Shown in pieces: positions 1 through 9,470 of a stretch of 38,427 nt of DNA. The DNA is from Lingula anatina. Lineage: Eukaryota > Brachiopoda > Lingulata > Lingulida > Lingulidae. Position 1 is the first letter of the stretch, and every line of letters starts with the position of its first letter. The stretch spans positions 107,410 to 145,836 of the forward strand of contig NW_019775853.1 in the NCBI RefSeq assembly GCF_001039355.2, read 5' to 3'. Under the pieces are notes generated by a model. The model was given only the letters and a program-made list of their open reading frames with translations, had not been told where the DNA came from and searched no databases. The translations under genes and the position numbers were made by a program.

Positions 1-87
1 TAGTCTTCTACACACAGATGACTTGCCACTGGCTATACCACCTGTTACACCTATTATATATGGCTGGTCTGGTAGACCCGACTTCTG
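1..87 (-). CDS. COASY: COASY exon 4, left unit (partial, runs off window)
   Basis: Read on the minus strand this encodes the start of the dephospho-CoA kinase domain, with the Walker A loop [12 protein letters not shown]. That loop binds ATP for the last step of CoA synthesis. The exon begins after a CCAG-CAG acceptor that directly follows an (ATT)n tract, and continues past the window edge. It matches the complete copy at 10070-10196, which reads [12 protein letters not shown]. Two further copies of this exon start lie just upstream on the minus strand (to 335). This is the outermost and probably the functional one, because it alone can continue into the rest of the exon. Confidence 0.8.
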
Positions 88-105
88 CTGGAATAATAAT
101 AATGA

Positions 106-136
<31 letters not shown>

Positions 137-225
137 AGTCTTCTACACACAGATGACTTGCCACTGGCTATACCTCCTGTAACACCTATTATATATGGCT
201 GGCCTGGTAGACCCGACTTCTGCTG

Positions 226-268
<43 letters not shown>

Positions 269-338
269 CTACACACAGATGACTTGCCACTGGCTATACC
301 TATATATATGGCTGGCCTGGTAGACCTGACTTCTGCTG

Positions 339-382
<44 letters not shown>
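88..382 (-). repeat. Two decoy copies of the COASY exon 4 start, separated by (ATT)n
   Basis: Copies of the exon 4 start with its splice acceptor occur at 136-222 and 269-335, each flanked by (AAT)n on the plus strand. Copy 136-222 keeps the P-loop but runs into microsatellite instead of the rest of the exon. Copy 269-335 has lost 13 bp in the P-loop region, so it is frameshifted and cannot bind nucleotide. The unit period is about 135 bp. The right-hand unit of the window has only one copy (10110-10196). Confidence 0.85.
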
Positions 383-673
383 GCAGTTGTCCACAACTGT
401 GAAGACTGTGAAGAAACTAATAAGTTAAAAAAAAAAAACTCACTTTATTTTTGGCAGAAAAATCAAACAATAATTTGATAAGTACGTAAAAAATGATGTG
501 ATTTTCAACCTACAAATCGCTCTTTCTAAAATAGTACACTCTGCTTGCAATAAAATACTAAATAAATATTTAAACAGAAGATGGTATTGTTTGCTATATA
601 GTCTCTGGACCATTTGACATGGCACTTCTCAAGCAGAACATTGACTGTTAACACACACTGACTGTTTCAATAC
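383..673. other. COASY intron 3, left unit
   Basis: Non-coding, AT-rich. It aligns closely with 10240-10555 in the right unit, including a poly-A run that is much longer there. I see no gene in it. Confidence 0.6.
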
Positions 674-805
674 CTTAGGCTCCGCCCACAAAGTTCCCAG
701 AAGTCTCTTCCTGAGTGATGAGGAACTGATCTTGGTCTCTTCTTCTGGAGCATGATGTTTGTCTTCTACAAGTTCTATCACATGGGCTTCAAGTGGACTC
801 ATACC
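674..805 (-). CDS. COASY: COASY exon 3, left unit
   Basis: A 132-bp, 44-codon exon in phase 0, with acceptor TCCTAG and donor GTATTG on the minus strand. It encodes the linker between the adenylyltransferase and kinase halves, beginning GMSPLEAHVIELVED and ending RRELLGTLWAEPK or close to it, like the vertebrate COASY segment containing VSSSSFRQRMLGNLL. It differs from the right copy (10556-10687) by a few bases, including Trp for Leu near the end. Frame and splice sites are intact, so nothing in this exon marks it as a pseudogene. Confidence 0.85.
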
Positions 806-1465
806 CTAGGATATAATACAATACAATAATGTTCAAACTGTGTGTCCTCTACAAGGTCTATAACATGGAATTCTTGTGGACTCATATCCTATGCATAATA
901 AAATAATGTATAACCATTATCTAAATAACACTTAAAATATTCACTGACTGTAGGTTATAATTACTAGAAAGCTTTTAATATCAACTTTATACCCCAATGC
1001 ACCACAACCTTTGCTAAGATCTCTACGTACTTTTTAAACATTTTTTACAGAAGTCAGGAATCTTCATTACATTCCCAATCATTTATGCAAGACATATAAA
1101 TATAAATCATATTTTAGCCCAAATTTTCACAGACAAAGATACTATAGACAGATGGTAATATTTTAAGTAAGTAATCAACTCAGTTTTGGCTGTTTGCCTG
1201 AAGAAATTCACTTTGCTCTTTAAACATCCCCCCCCCCACGTGGATACATGAACACAAACTCATACACATCTTTATACCCCCCGCCACAACCTTTGCTAAA
1301 AATTCTGCTTTTTAATCTTACAAATATAAGTATAAATCCTATAAATTCAATATTGGCCGTTGCCTGAAGAAAACCACTTTACTCTTCTATCACCCCCCCC
1401 CCCCCACACACACACCCACACCCACACCCATGTGGACACATACACAAACACCCTGCTGTTCACAC
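806..1465. other. COASY intron 2, left unit
   Basis: Non-coding, with C-rich runs near 1229 and 1391 and ACACCC microsatellites. It aligns with 10688-11168 but is longer by a partly repeated block (about 1260-1440). No gene seen. Confidence 0.6.
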
Positions 1466-1680
1466 CTTCTCCTCCCTCTTCTGGTTCACCATATGAAATC
1501 CTTTCACTGTCTCCTGGCTAACCACCAGACACTGGTACTCAGGGCGCACGATGGTCGGGCCGTAGGGGTCCACGATGGGGACAATGTCGTACTCTAACGA
1601 CGGCTTGACGTCCTGCAGGAAATCTTGCACAACTGCCAGTCTCTCTTCTGTTGGCTGTATCAGCTCTGGCAGGGACTTTT
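1466..1680 (-). CDS. COASY: COASY exon 2, left unit (end of PPAT domain)
   Basis: A 215-bp exon read on the minus strand (acceptor ATTTCAG, donor GTGTGA), phase 1 in and phase 0 out. It encodes KSLPELIQPTEERL, then SLEYDIVPIVDPYGPT and LVVSQETVKG. This is the C-terminal half of the 4'-phosphopantetheine adenylyltransferase domain of COASY; VVSQETVKG corresponds to VVSEETYRG in vertebrates. The left unit shows no exon 1 upstream, so this exon either belongs to a second COASY copy whose start is lost at the N gap or is part of an incomplete duplicate. Confidence 0.87.
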
Positions 1681-2690
1681 CTGAAATAAATATAGAACAC
1701 TTTTCAAATCATATTTGCCTTTCAAACAGGGGTTTCCCCCAGTATATTGGGTACACTGAGTCCTAACTGTGAATATGTAATTTGGTCGCCAAGTTATGCC
1801 TGAGCAGAGGGGGGTCTGGGGTGGGGGTAATGGGATTAATCATTAAAAGTAAAAATAAATATCAAAATTCATATATTTTAATGATTAAAATCATATATCT
1901 TAACAATACTGAGTTTATTTTATTAAATCATCTATTTATTTATTTATTTATTTATTTATTATTATTATTTTTTTTTTTTTTTGTTAATGACAATTATCAA
2001 TATGTATCTTTAGGATTTTGTACATTTTATTTAACTCTGTAATTTTAATAGAGAGTGTATGTGTGCAATGTGTACAAAAACTCAATTGCCCCACTCCAAA
2101 ATTTGTAAATAGTGACTGCTGGTCTTTGTACTAGTATGTTTATTGCTGACCAAACTGTCTCAGTATTTTGGAAACGGCAGGCATCATACCCCTGGAAGCA
2201 GATTAAGATAGGTCAATACAACAGGTATAAATTGTTGCTTGCCATACTGGTAGCGAAATGCCAGAGCCCAAAAGAGATCTATACCTATGTACTTCATTTT
2301 TATTATATCACACAACAATGTGTCATATATTTGTGTAGCAAATTTTATTACCGACTTTTGAACCCTAATACACCCCTTCATCCCTCCCCCTTCAAAAAAA
2401 ATTAATTAATTAATTAAAATGCTGCTGGTTAAGGGATAGTGAGTTATGTTGGGGGGGGGGGGAGTTAACAACACTGCTCATGACATTGATGTGTTAAAAT
2501 ATAAGTCAAAAATTTGCATGTCGTCAGATAACTTTGATAAGTAGCTAGTACATGTACTTCATATGTGTTTCAAAAGTTTTTATTTGGCTCTATGAATTGA
2601 AATACATTATATAAAAAACTACATGTGATGGAAAGCCAAAAATATCGGAGGCAACTTTCTATTTTCCCTCAATGTTTGGAAGCCCCTGTA
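1681..2690. other. Intronic DNA shared by both units; nothing coding seen
   Basis: Highly similar to 11384-12410. It contains a (TTTA)n tract (about 1929-1965), a T-run, an (AATT) tract near 2400 and a G-run near 2452. Short open frames here are copied in the other unit because the DNA is duplicated; they resemble no protein I recognise. Confidence 0.6.
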
Positions 2691-2974
2691 ACCTTTACTG
2701 GGCCGCTTTGGGAATCTCTTTCATATGCTTTAGTACTACACGGCAAAATAAAAATACTGGCAGGCATGGTTTTATTTGTTTAACCTGAGCTACAACTGTG
2801 TCACCAGACTCAATACTCTCTATGTGCTAGCTGCTATTTGTCAGGTCAGCTTAATAATCAGTTATCAATATTTTCTTCTACCTTATCAATAAATCAGGGA
2901 GGTGAGAAATAATTACACTGCATACTGCAAGAAATATATTTAAAACATGCAGTAACTAATGATAATGCAATGGT

Positions 2975-3042
2975 TGTGTGTGTATGCATGTCTGTGTGTG
3001 CATGTGTGTGTGCATGCACGTGTGAGTGTGTCCACATATATA

Positions 3043-3114
<72 letters not shown>
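2975..3114. repeat. (GT)n followed by (GA)n microsatellite upstream of TRIM-A1
   Basis: A compound dinucleotide tract (TGTG... then GAGA...) about 490 bp before the TRIM-A1 start. The matching tract in the right unit is 12712-12833. TRIM-B and TRIM-C have shorter, degenerate GT-rich versions at the equivalent position (6505-6605 and 16235-16320). Confidence 0.9.
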
Positions 3115-3118
<4 letters not shown>

Positions 3119-3255
3119 CTGACCAAATATTCCTCTGTAATAAATGTAATGACCTTTAAATTCGAGCAGGTTTCCTTCACATAAAGCGAGACAAAAATAC
3201 CTGCATTCATGGGTCTATTTCTATAGCCTGTGCTTAAGAGTAAACACAATACAAC

Positions 3256-3429
3256 TACGTCAACAGCCAATACACAATAGATGTTTCTTTTGTTCTCAAA
3301 GTCGCTATGTTGAGGTCAGCGTCAGGTAATAAACAGACTCCATGTTTTCTCTAACTTTCCGGTTTTAAAGGGGGACGAGAAGAAAGAGGATATTTCTGGG
3401 ACTATTTTTTAAATCATTTGCTATAAATA
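3256..3429 (+). promoter_or_regulatory. Candidate TRIM-A1 promoter elements
   Basis: Upstream of the TRIM-A1 start there is TACGTCA (3256-3262, CRE-like half site), a CCAAT box (3267-3271) and TATAAATA (3422-3429), the last about 180 bp before the ATG. TACGTCA plus CCAAT is kept in all four TRIM copies (CCAAT at 6764, 12989 and 16478). TATAAATA is intact in both A copies but changed in B (GATAAATA) and C (TTAAATA). Conservation partly reflects recent duplication, so function is inferred. Confidence 0.35.
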
Positions 3430-3606
3430 TGACAGTAAGCCAGTCTTAGAGCACACACAGCAACAGTAACATTTAATTGTGATCTCTGTTGATCAAAGCT
3501 GCAGCACTTGGGAGTAGAAAGAAACTGAGCATTTTTGACATTCAACTTAGGCAACAAAACCAACTCAACCATCTATATTTGTACATTAACAAAAAGACAG
3601 TCAGAT

Positions 3607-5055
3607 ATGGCAGAAGCACTAGCAGCAGATATCAAAGAGAATATCTTAACATGCAGTATTTGTCTGGGAGAGTACGAGGACCCCCGTGTGCTGCCTTGCT
3701 ACCATACATTTTGCTATGGTTGTATATCCGACCATGCTACGCATAGTCAAAATCCAAATAGGACATTTTTGTGCCCAAGTTGCAGAGAAGAGATCTCGTT
3801 TCCAGCTGGTGGACTTAATCAACTAAAAAAGAATTTCGTCTTAAGCAAGACCAAGGATATCATAACCAAGCAGCAAGTTGGACAGACATTAGAAGAGGAA
3901 CAGACCAAAGTAGCAGCAGTGACACAAGCCATTGAACAGATGACCATCTGTTGTAAGAAACATCCTAAAAATGAATTTAAATATTGCTGTGAAGATGATA
4001 ATACAGTTATATGTGAAAAGTGTTTAGCAAAAGAACATGGAGGACATCGTATTTCATCAGTTAAGCAAGTTACAATGGAGAAAACACCTGTCCCAACTCC
4101 AGACACACCTGCAAAAATATCTTACAGCCCAGGTAAGATACCTGCTGCTGGACGGGAAGCCATGTTAGGGCAGGTCACAGTACAGTCACAGTCTCCATTA
4201 GCTGGACAGGGAACAAATCCAACGTCAGCACCTCATCCTGTTTTCTTAGAGAAGGTAAAGTGTGTATATTCTTTTAGTTCTAAGCTAAAGGATGACACAC
4301 GAATCATCATAATGGGGTTAGCCGCAGATGGGACACACGTCTTTGCTTTGGATTTTTCCAGTGGAAGAACAAAAAAGTTCACAAATGCTGGAGATTTCAT
4401 GCATGTCTTTGCAGTATACAAACCATACGATTTGGCTTTATCCCAGACTGGTCGCCTGTATATATCATCACATGGGTCAGTTGACAAGTGTGTCCAAGTG
4501 TACTCCACCGCAGGTGAGTACCTAACATCCATGGGCTGTGGTGTGCTACAGAAGCCATGGGGTGTTACACTGAACAGACAAGGTCATGTCATGGTTTGTG
4601 ATGGAGGAAAGAAGTCCATCTTCACATTCCATGCAGACAGTGGGGAGCTCCTGAACACTATTCCACTGAGTATGTGTAAAATACCAGCATACATCACAGT
4701 AAACAGTGTGAATGATAACATTGTAATATCAGACATGGACTGGGACAAACCCTGTGTACATGTGCTGTCACCTACTGGCGATCAGCTGTACCAGTATGGC
4801 GGCACACAAGGCAGTGGTGATGGTCAGCTGAAAATTCCACAGGGAGTGTGCACAGACAGCTATGGTCACATCTTCATTGCTGACACTGCTAACCACAGGA
4901 TAGTGGCATTGAGTTCACAGGGGCAGTTTATCAGATACATTGCCACTAAGGATGATGGGTTAAAGCTTCCTGTAGCATTAGCCATCAATCCTGCAGGGCA
5001 GCTGGTAGTGGCGGAACAATGGGGCACAGTTAAGACATTCCAGTACTTACAGTAA
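3607..5055 (+). CDS. TRIM-A1: RING/B-box/NHL protein lacking a coiled coil
   Basis: A 482-residue single-exon gene, probably an E3 ubiquitin ligase. The C3HC4 RING is at residues 16-59 (C16, C19, C31, H33, C36, C39, C56, C59). B-box 2 is at 116-147 (C116, H119, C128, C136, C139, H144, H147). The C-terminal ~250 residues form NHL-type propeller repeats such as PWGVTLNRQGHVMVCD and GHIFIADTANHRIVAL. The reading frame is open for 24 more codons upstream, but the MAEALAADIK start shared by all four copies is preferred. The ~125-residue coiled coil of TRIM-C is absent: B-box is followed at once by MEKTPVPTPDTP. TRIM coiled coils normally dimerise the protein, so a monomer or different assembly is inferred. 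It lies antisense in the COASY region and is 97% identical in protein to TRIM-A2. Confidence 0.92.
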   Translation: MAEALAADIKENILTCSICLGEYEDPRVLPCYHTFCYGCISDHATHSQNPNRTFLCPSCREEISFPAGGLNQLKKNFVLSKTKDIITKQQVGQTLEEEQTKVAAVTQAIEQMTICCKKHPKNEFKYCCEDDNTVICEKCLAKEHGGHRISSVKQVTMEKTPVPTPDTPAKISYSPGKIPAAGREAMLGQVTVQSQSPLAGQGTNPTSAPHPVFLEKVKCVYSFSSKLKDDTRIIIMGLAADGTHVFALDFSSGRTKKFTNAGDFMHVFAVYKPYDLALSQTGRLYISSHGSVDKCVQVYSTAGEYLTSMGCGVLQKPWGVTLNRQGHVMVCDGGKKSIFTFHADSGELLNTIPLSMCKIPAYITVNSVNDNIVISDMDWDKPCVHVLSPTGDQLYQYGGTQGSGDGQLKIPQGVCTDSYGHIFIADTANHRIVALSSQGQFIRYIATKDDGLKLPVALAINPAGQLVVAEQWGTVKTFQYLQ

Positions 5056-5082
5056 ATACTGATTACATTGAACACTGGTGTA

Positions 5083-5088
5083 AATAAA
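5083..5088 (+). terminator. Polyadenylation signal of TRIM-A1
   Basis: AATAAA 28 bases after the stop codon; identical context occurs after TRIM-A2. Confidence 0.55.
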
Positions 5089-5407
5089 TGCCACACTGGC
5101 ACAGTACTGATATTCTGATGGAAATTCATCTGTGTAGTCTGTTTATAATATTTAACTTTTCACTTTCTACAGTAAATTAAAGCTATAGTTATCAGTAACA
5201 TGCACTGACTGTGACCAACATTTTTTATTTAGTGTAGAAAGTGAAAACTATAATCTTAAAAATCACAAAGTGATGTTAATAAAAACCTTAATATGTTACC
5301 ATTGATAACGTGGATAGATTGTAGGAAACAGAACATGGGGTATAGTTTCTCTACTAGACAGCAAAGCCATAAGCATAGCCTTAACTACATGGAATTTAAG
5401 CAAAATT

Positions 5408-5445
<38 letters not shown>

Positions 5446-5460
5446 AAATATATAGAAAAC

Positions 5461-5661
5461 AAGAGGTCCCTAGCATTTAGGTTCTAGAATTAGAGACTTT
5501 TCATTTCAACATCTAATGGGTGCTTCTCCCGGGAAAATGCACCGATTCACCTTAAAGTTAAGAAATAAAAGATGACCTTAAGTGTAATACCTGCTCATAA
5601 TATTATAGGTAAGGATTGTATACTTTCTGATAATCACAACAAATATTTTTTAGCAAAATAA

Positions 5662-5721
<60 letters not shown>

Positions 5722-6147
5722 AAAAATAATAATAACATTTTTGGCCTGTTTAACCTTGAAATAAAGATCAAATCCAAGGGCATATTTCATTTGAAATCTC
5801 TATATATGACTTTCGGTCAGCTATCTGTGTAATTTTTTTCCCATAATTTCTTCAGTTTGGGAGATATTTACATAGCATTTCATTTGATAATATTGGATAT
5901 GTGTGCATTGCGGGGGAACCAAACCTAACCCTGTGCACCAACAAAGCTAAAAATTAACGTGGATCTAGTTGAGATTACACTAGTATGTGACCTAAATCCA
6001 AGAGCTGGGTACCCAGGCTTATGTTCTCTAGGAGGAAAAGCGGTAATGGTGAAATGGTGGGTGATCCGAAAGAGCCAGTGGGTGAGACGGGTCAGGACTA
6101 AAAGCATGACAACCACAAGCACCTACGCTTCTGGTACAATAAACTAC
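5461..6147 (+). repeat. Dispersed repeat R, copy 1
   Basis: A block of about 0.69 kb starting near GGTCCCTAGC and ending near TGGTACAATAAAC, with an internal (ATA)n tract (about 5661-5735). Copies are at 15177-15858 (same strand, part of the duplicated unit) and, independently, at 36916-37533 on the minus strand inside the ankyrin gene. The third copy is diverged, and occurs outside the duplication, so this is a mobile or dispersed element rather than only part of the tandem unit. No coding capacity seen. Confidence 0.7.
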
Positions 6148-6763
6148 ATGTACATACATATCAGATCAGATGAAACTTTCTAGTTTTCCTGAATATTTTG
6201 AAGTCCCTGTCACCTTTACTGGGCCACTTTGGGTGTTTTCTTTCACATACTTTACCATACAGTAATATAATATTACCTGCAAACATAGTCCTATTTGTGT
6301 AACCTGAGCTCAGGGTAAATTATACTACAACTGTGTCACCAGACTCAATATTCTAGGTGTGGTTGCTGCTATTGTGAGTTCAGCTTCAAGAAATAATCAG
6401 TTTTCAACATTTCCTTCTATCTTATCAACTGGTGAGAAATAATTTCACTGCATCTTGAAAATATTATGTTAAAAACATGCAGTAATTAATGATAATGCAA
6501 TGGTTATGTGTATCCATTTGTGCGCGTGTGTGTACGTGCATGTATACGGATGTGCATGCTTGTGTGAGTGTGTTCACATATATGTATATATACATACATA
6601 AATGTGTGAGGAAACTTTGACCAAATATCCGTCGGTACTAAATGTAACACCAATTAAATTTAAGCAGGTTTCTTTCACATAAAGCGAGACAAAAATACCT
6701 GCATTCATGGCTCTATTTCTATAGCTTTGCTCAAGAGTAAACATAATACAACTACGTCAACAG

Positions 6764-6768
6764 CCAAT
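6764..6768 (+). promoter_or_regulatory. CCAAT box upstream of TRIM-B
   Basis: Lies in the conserved TACGTCA-ACAG-CCAAT block found before all four TRIM genes. The downstream TATA-like site reads GATAAATA here. Confidence 0.3.
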
Positions 6769-7125
6769 GCACAATAGATGTTACTTTTGTCCTCAAAGTT
6801 GCTATGTTGAGGTCAGCGTCAGGTAATAAACAGACGCCATTTTTCCTCTGCTTCTGAGCAGTTTTAAAAGGGACGGGAAGAAACAGGACATAGATTTCAT
6901 TTTTAAAACAGTTGTGATAAATATGACAATAAGCCAGTTAAAGGCTGAACACAGCACTAGTAAGTGGTAACATATAACTGTAATCTCTGTTGATCAAAGC
7001 TGCAGCATTTGGGAGCAGAAAGAAACTGCATGCACATTTTTGACAATTTTTAGACTGAATTGTTCAACTAAGGCAACAAAACCAACTCAATCATCCTTTG
7101 TAAATTAACAAAGGGACAGTCAGTC

Positions 7126-8603
7126 ATGGCAGAAGCACTAGCAGCAGATATCAAAAATAATATCTTGACATGCAACATCTGTCTGGAAGAGTATGAAGAC
7201 CCCCGTGTGTTGCCTTGCTACCATACATTTTGCTATGGTTGTATATCTGACCATGCTACGCACACCCTGACTCCAAATAGAACATTTCTGTGTCCAATTT
7301 GTAGAGAAGAGATCCAGTTTCCAGCTGGTGGACTTAATCAACTGAAGAAGAATTTTGTCTTCAGCAAGGCCAAGGATATCATAACCAAGCAGCAAGAGAG
7401 TCAGAAATTAGAAGAGGAACAGACCAATGTAGCAGCAGTGGCACAGGGCACTGCACAGATGACCAACAGTTGTGAGAAACATCCTAATAAAAAATTCAAA
7501 TATTATTGTGAAGATGACGATACTGTTATATGTAGCAGGTGTATAGCAACAGAACATAGTGGGCATCGTATTTCATCAGTTGAACAAGTTGCAAAAATCA
7601 ACAGAGATAAAATTAAAGTTGCTCTTGTAAAAACCATGAAAACATTAAACAGGTTTAAAGAGGCAGTGGCTAAGGGAATAATCACAGAATCAAGCAACTC
7701 TCAAATCACAGCAGCCACTATCAAGGCAAACAAGGAAAACCTTGAATTCCACCATGCTTCCTTGCACAGTGCCTGTGACTTTGCCCAGGAACTTATCACT
7801 AATGGCACTGACTCTGATATCATGGTTCATGCAAAATCTCTGATAGAAAGACTGGCAGAGATGGAGAAAACACCTGTCCCAACTCCAGACACACCAGCAC
7901 AGATATCTTACATACCAGGTAATAGTACAGTACAGTCACAACCTCTATTAGCTGAGCAGGGAACAAATTTTAACTCAGCATTCTACCCTTCAGTTTTCTT
8001 AAAGAAGGCAGAATGTGTGCATTCCTTCAATTCTGTGCTGAAAGATGAGTGTAAAAACGCATTGTTTCAACTAAATGGGTTGGCCATAGATGAGGAGCAA
8101 GTCTATGTAGTGGACCAAAGCAGAAATAAAGTAAAAATATTCACACATGCTGGAGAGTTTAAATTTGATACTAAAGTTCAATGTCCATATGATGTGGCTG
8201 TATCACAGACTGTCCTGTTTATAACATCCTTAGGTGACAGGTGTGTCCAAATGTTCTTTAAAAAATTGAAATCAATGACAACCATGAATCGTAGTCATCT
8301 GTCGAATCCAAGGGGTATTTCACTGAACAGACAAGGTCATGTAATGGTTTGTGGTGGTAGAAAGAGAGCTATCTTCACATTCCATGCAGACAGTGGGCGG
8401 CTCCTGAACACTATTCCACTCAGTATGTGTGGAAGACTAGAGTACATCACAGTAAATAGTGTGAATGATAACATTGTGATATCAGACAGGAGCAGACACT
8501 GTGTACATGTGCTGTCACCTACAGGTGATCAGCTGTACCAGTATGGCAGCACAGAAGGCAGAGGTGTTGGTCAGGAAGGCAGTGGTAATGGTCAGTTGGA
8601 CCA
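7126..8603 (+). CDS. TRIM-B: TRIM-NHL gene truncated at the N (3' partial)
   Basis: A single-exon RING/B-box/NHL gene starting MAEALAADIKNN. RING and B-box ligands are intact (CNICLEEYED..., CEKH...CEDDDTVICSRC...EHSGH). The coiled-coil region is 89 residues, 36 shorter than in TRIM-C, through one clean in-frame deletion equal to TRIM-C residues 201-236. NHL repeats run from about residue 300 (SNPRGISLNRQGHVMVCG, YITVNSVNDNIVISD) and stop after GSGNGQLD at the N. About 75 C-terminal residues present in the other copies (CTDSYGHIFIAD... onward) are missing. The frame stays open past the N, but those residues are antisense COASY sequence, not TRIM. A real gene cut by the assembly is more likely than a natural truncation. 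Confidence 0.85.
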
Positions 8604-8604
8604 N
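8604..8604. other. Single N: probable assembly gap or contig join
   Basis: The only ambiguous base in the window. Left of it is plus-strand TRIM-NHL coding sequence; right of it is minus-strand COASY coding sequence. Both exons are broken exactly here, which fits a scaffold join better than a natural breakpoint. Confidence 0.85.
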
Positions 8605-8717
8605 GCGGCATCCAGGACCACCACCCCCTTCCCCTGTCTGGAGGACTCCATGATCTGCTGCTTGGCCAGTGTGGCTATGGACGGCCAGACTAGGGAGTTC
8701 AACAGGTCCATCTGGCT
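8605..8717 (-). CDS. COASY: COASY exon 6 (partial, cut at the N)
   Basis: Read on the minus strand after the acceptor CACCCCCACAG. It encodes SQMDLLNSLVWPSIATLAKQ and then GKGVVVLDAA, matching the dephospho-CoA kinase segment that in vertebrates reads KILTDI-WP-IAKLA and VIDAA-LLEAGW. It breaks off just before the LLEAG motif. The remaining kinase exons are not in the window. Confidence 0.88.
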
Positions 8718-9070
8718 CTGTGGGGGTGAAATCACATGTATAAGGGAATTGTCATTATTGCAGGGAGTAAATTGAAATGGGTATATCATATAAAGATTGA
8801 GCCATTTATGACATACATCTAGCAAACTTTTTGCAACCAATGTACATGCCTCTAATTTATCAAAATAAAACTAAAGAATATGTAAAAATAAACAGACAAG
8901 TGGTAGCTCTGGGTAAAATAACATGGGCATAGACTTTTTTCGTATAAAGTAGGTAAAAAAGTGAATGCTTCTGAAAGTCACTTCAAGAAGTATAACCAGC
9001 AAATTCACTGCGGTGTAGTTTTTTTTTCTGCCTAATTGCTAATACTTTTTTATCAGTTTATAGACATTAC
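8718..9070. other. COASY intron 5
   Basis: AT-rich intron between exons 6 and 5; nothing else seen. Confidence 0.55.
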
Positions 9071-9342
9071 CTTGTCTTTGAACACTTTTCCACCAAGTTC
9101 TCACCTGTCAATCTCCCAACATGCCCCTCCCCCACCCCGCCCATCATTCCATATATCATACATTGTCTTTGAACACTTTTCCACCAATTTGGCACCTGTC
9201 AATCTCCCTACATGCCCCTCCCCAACCCGCCCATCATTCCATTTATCGTACCTTGTCTTTGAACACTTTTCCACCAAGTTGGCACCTGTCAATCTCCCTA
9301 CATGCCCCTCCCCCACCCCGCCCATCATTCCATATACCATAC
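9071..9342 (-). repeat. Minisatellite made of the COASY exon 5 end plus its donor site
   Basis: Three tandem units (9071-9161, 9162-9251, 9252-9342; 90-91 bp) lie immediately downstream of exon 5 on the minus strand. In each, about 47 bp copy the 3' end of exon 5 (GACAGG...AAAGTGTTCAAAGACAAG) followed by a GTA-type donor, and about 43 bp copy the C-rich (plus strand) start of the intron. Each unit therefore offers a decoy 5' splice site. The exon parts match each other better than they match the exon itself. Confidence 0.9.
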
Positions 9343-9470
9343 CTTGTCTTTAAACACTTTTCCACCAAGTTGACGCCTGTCAATTTCCCCGTCTTCACCA
9401 ACAATGTCCTCACCAAACACTTCCACCACTTTGTGAAATGTTTCAGTGCCCTTTACGTAGGCTTTGTGAC
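9343..9470 (-). CDS. COASY: COASY exon 5 (kinase domain)
   Basis: A 128-bp exon, acceptor TTACTTTAG, donor GTATGG, phase 1 in and phase 0 out. It encodes GHKAYVKGTETFHKVVEVFG and then EDGEIDRRQLGGKVFKDK, matching GHRAYAPGG...VVEAFG and INRKVLGSRVFGNK of vertebrate COASY. This segment of the dephospho-CoA kinase follows the P-loop exon. Confidence 0.92.

Noticed and set aside
23-478. Asn/Ile-rich open frame at the left end
   Set aside because: It is the antisense of the repeated COASY exon 4 starts plus (AAT)n; the low-complexity runs are translated microsatellite.
1575-1766. Plus-strand open frame, repeated exactly at 11278-11469
   Set aside because: Its conservation between units comes from duplication; the other strand carries COASY exon 2 with a clear protein match and splice sites.
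2112-2405. Open frame present in both units (also 11837-12169)
   Set aside because: The copies differ by indels and homopolymer extension, no domain is seen, and duplication alone explains the sharing.
3489-3746. Second frame overlapping the start of TRIM-A1 (and 13211-13468)
   Set aside because: It overlaps the RING-coding frame and translates the same DNA out of frame; no independent support.
5959-6183. Open frame resembling one at 36913-37146
   Set aside because: The similarity is between copies of dispersed repeat R; frames are not conserved end to end and no start or domain is shared.
7126-8775. A 549-residue TRIM protein with a novel C-terminal tail
   Set aside because: The tail after the N is reverse-complement COASY exon 6 and intron; the gene is annotated only to 8603.
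9071-9342. CRISPR-like array
   Set aside because: The units are contiguous 90-91 bp tandem copies without unique spacers, in an animal genome, and derive from a COASY exon boundary.
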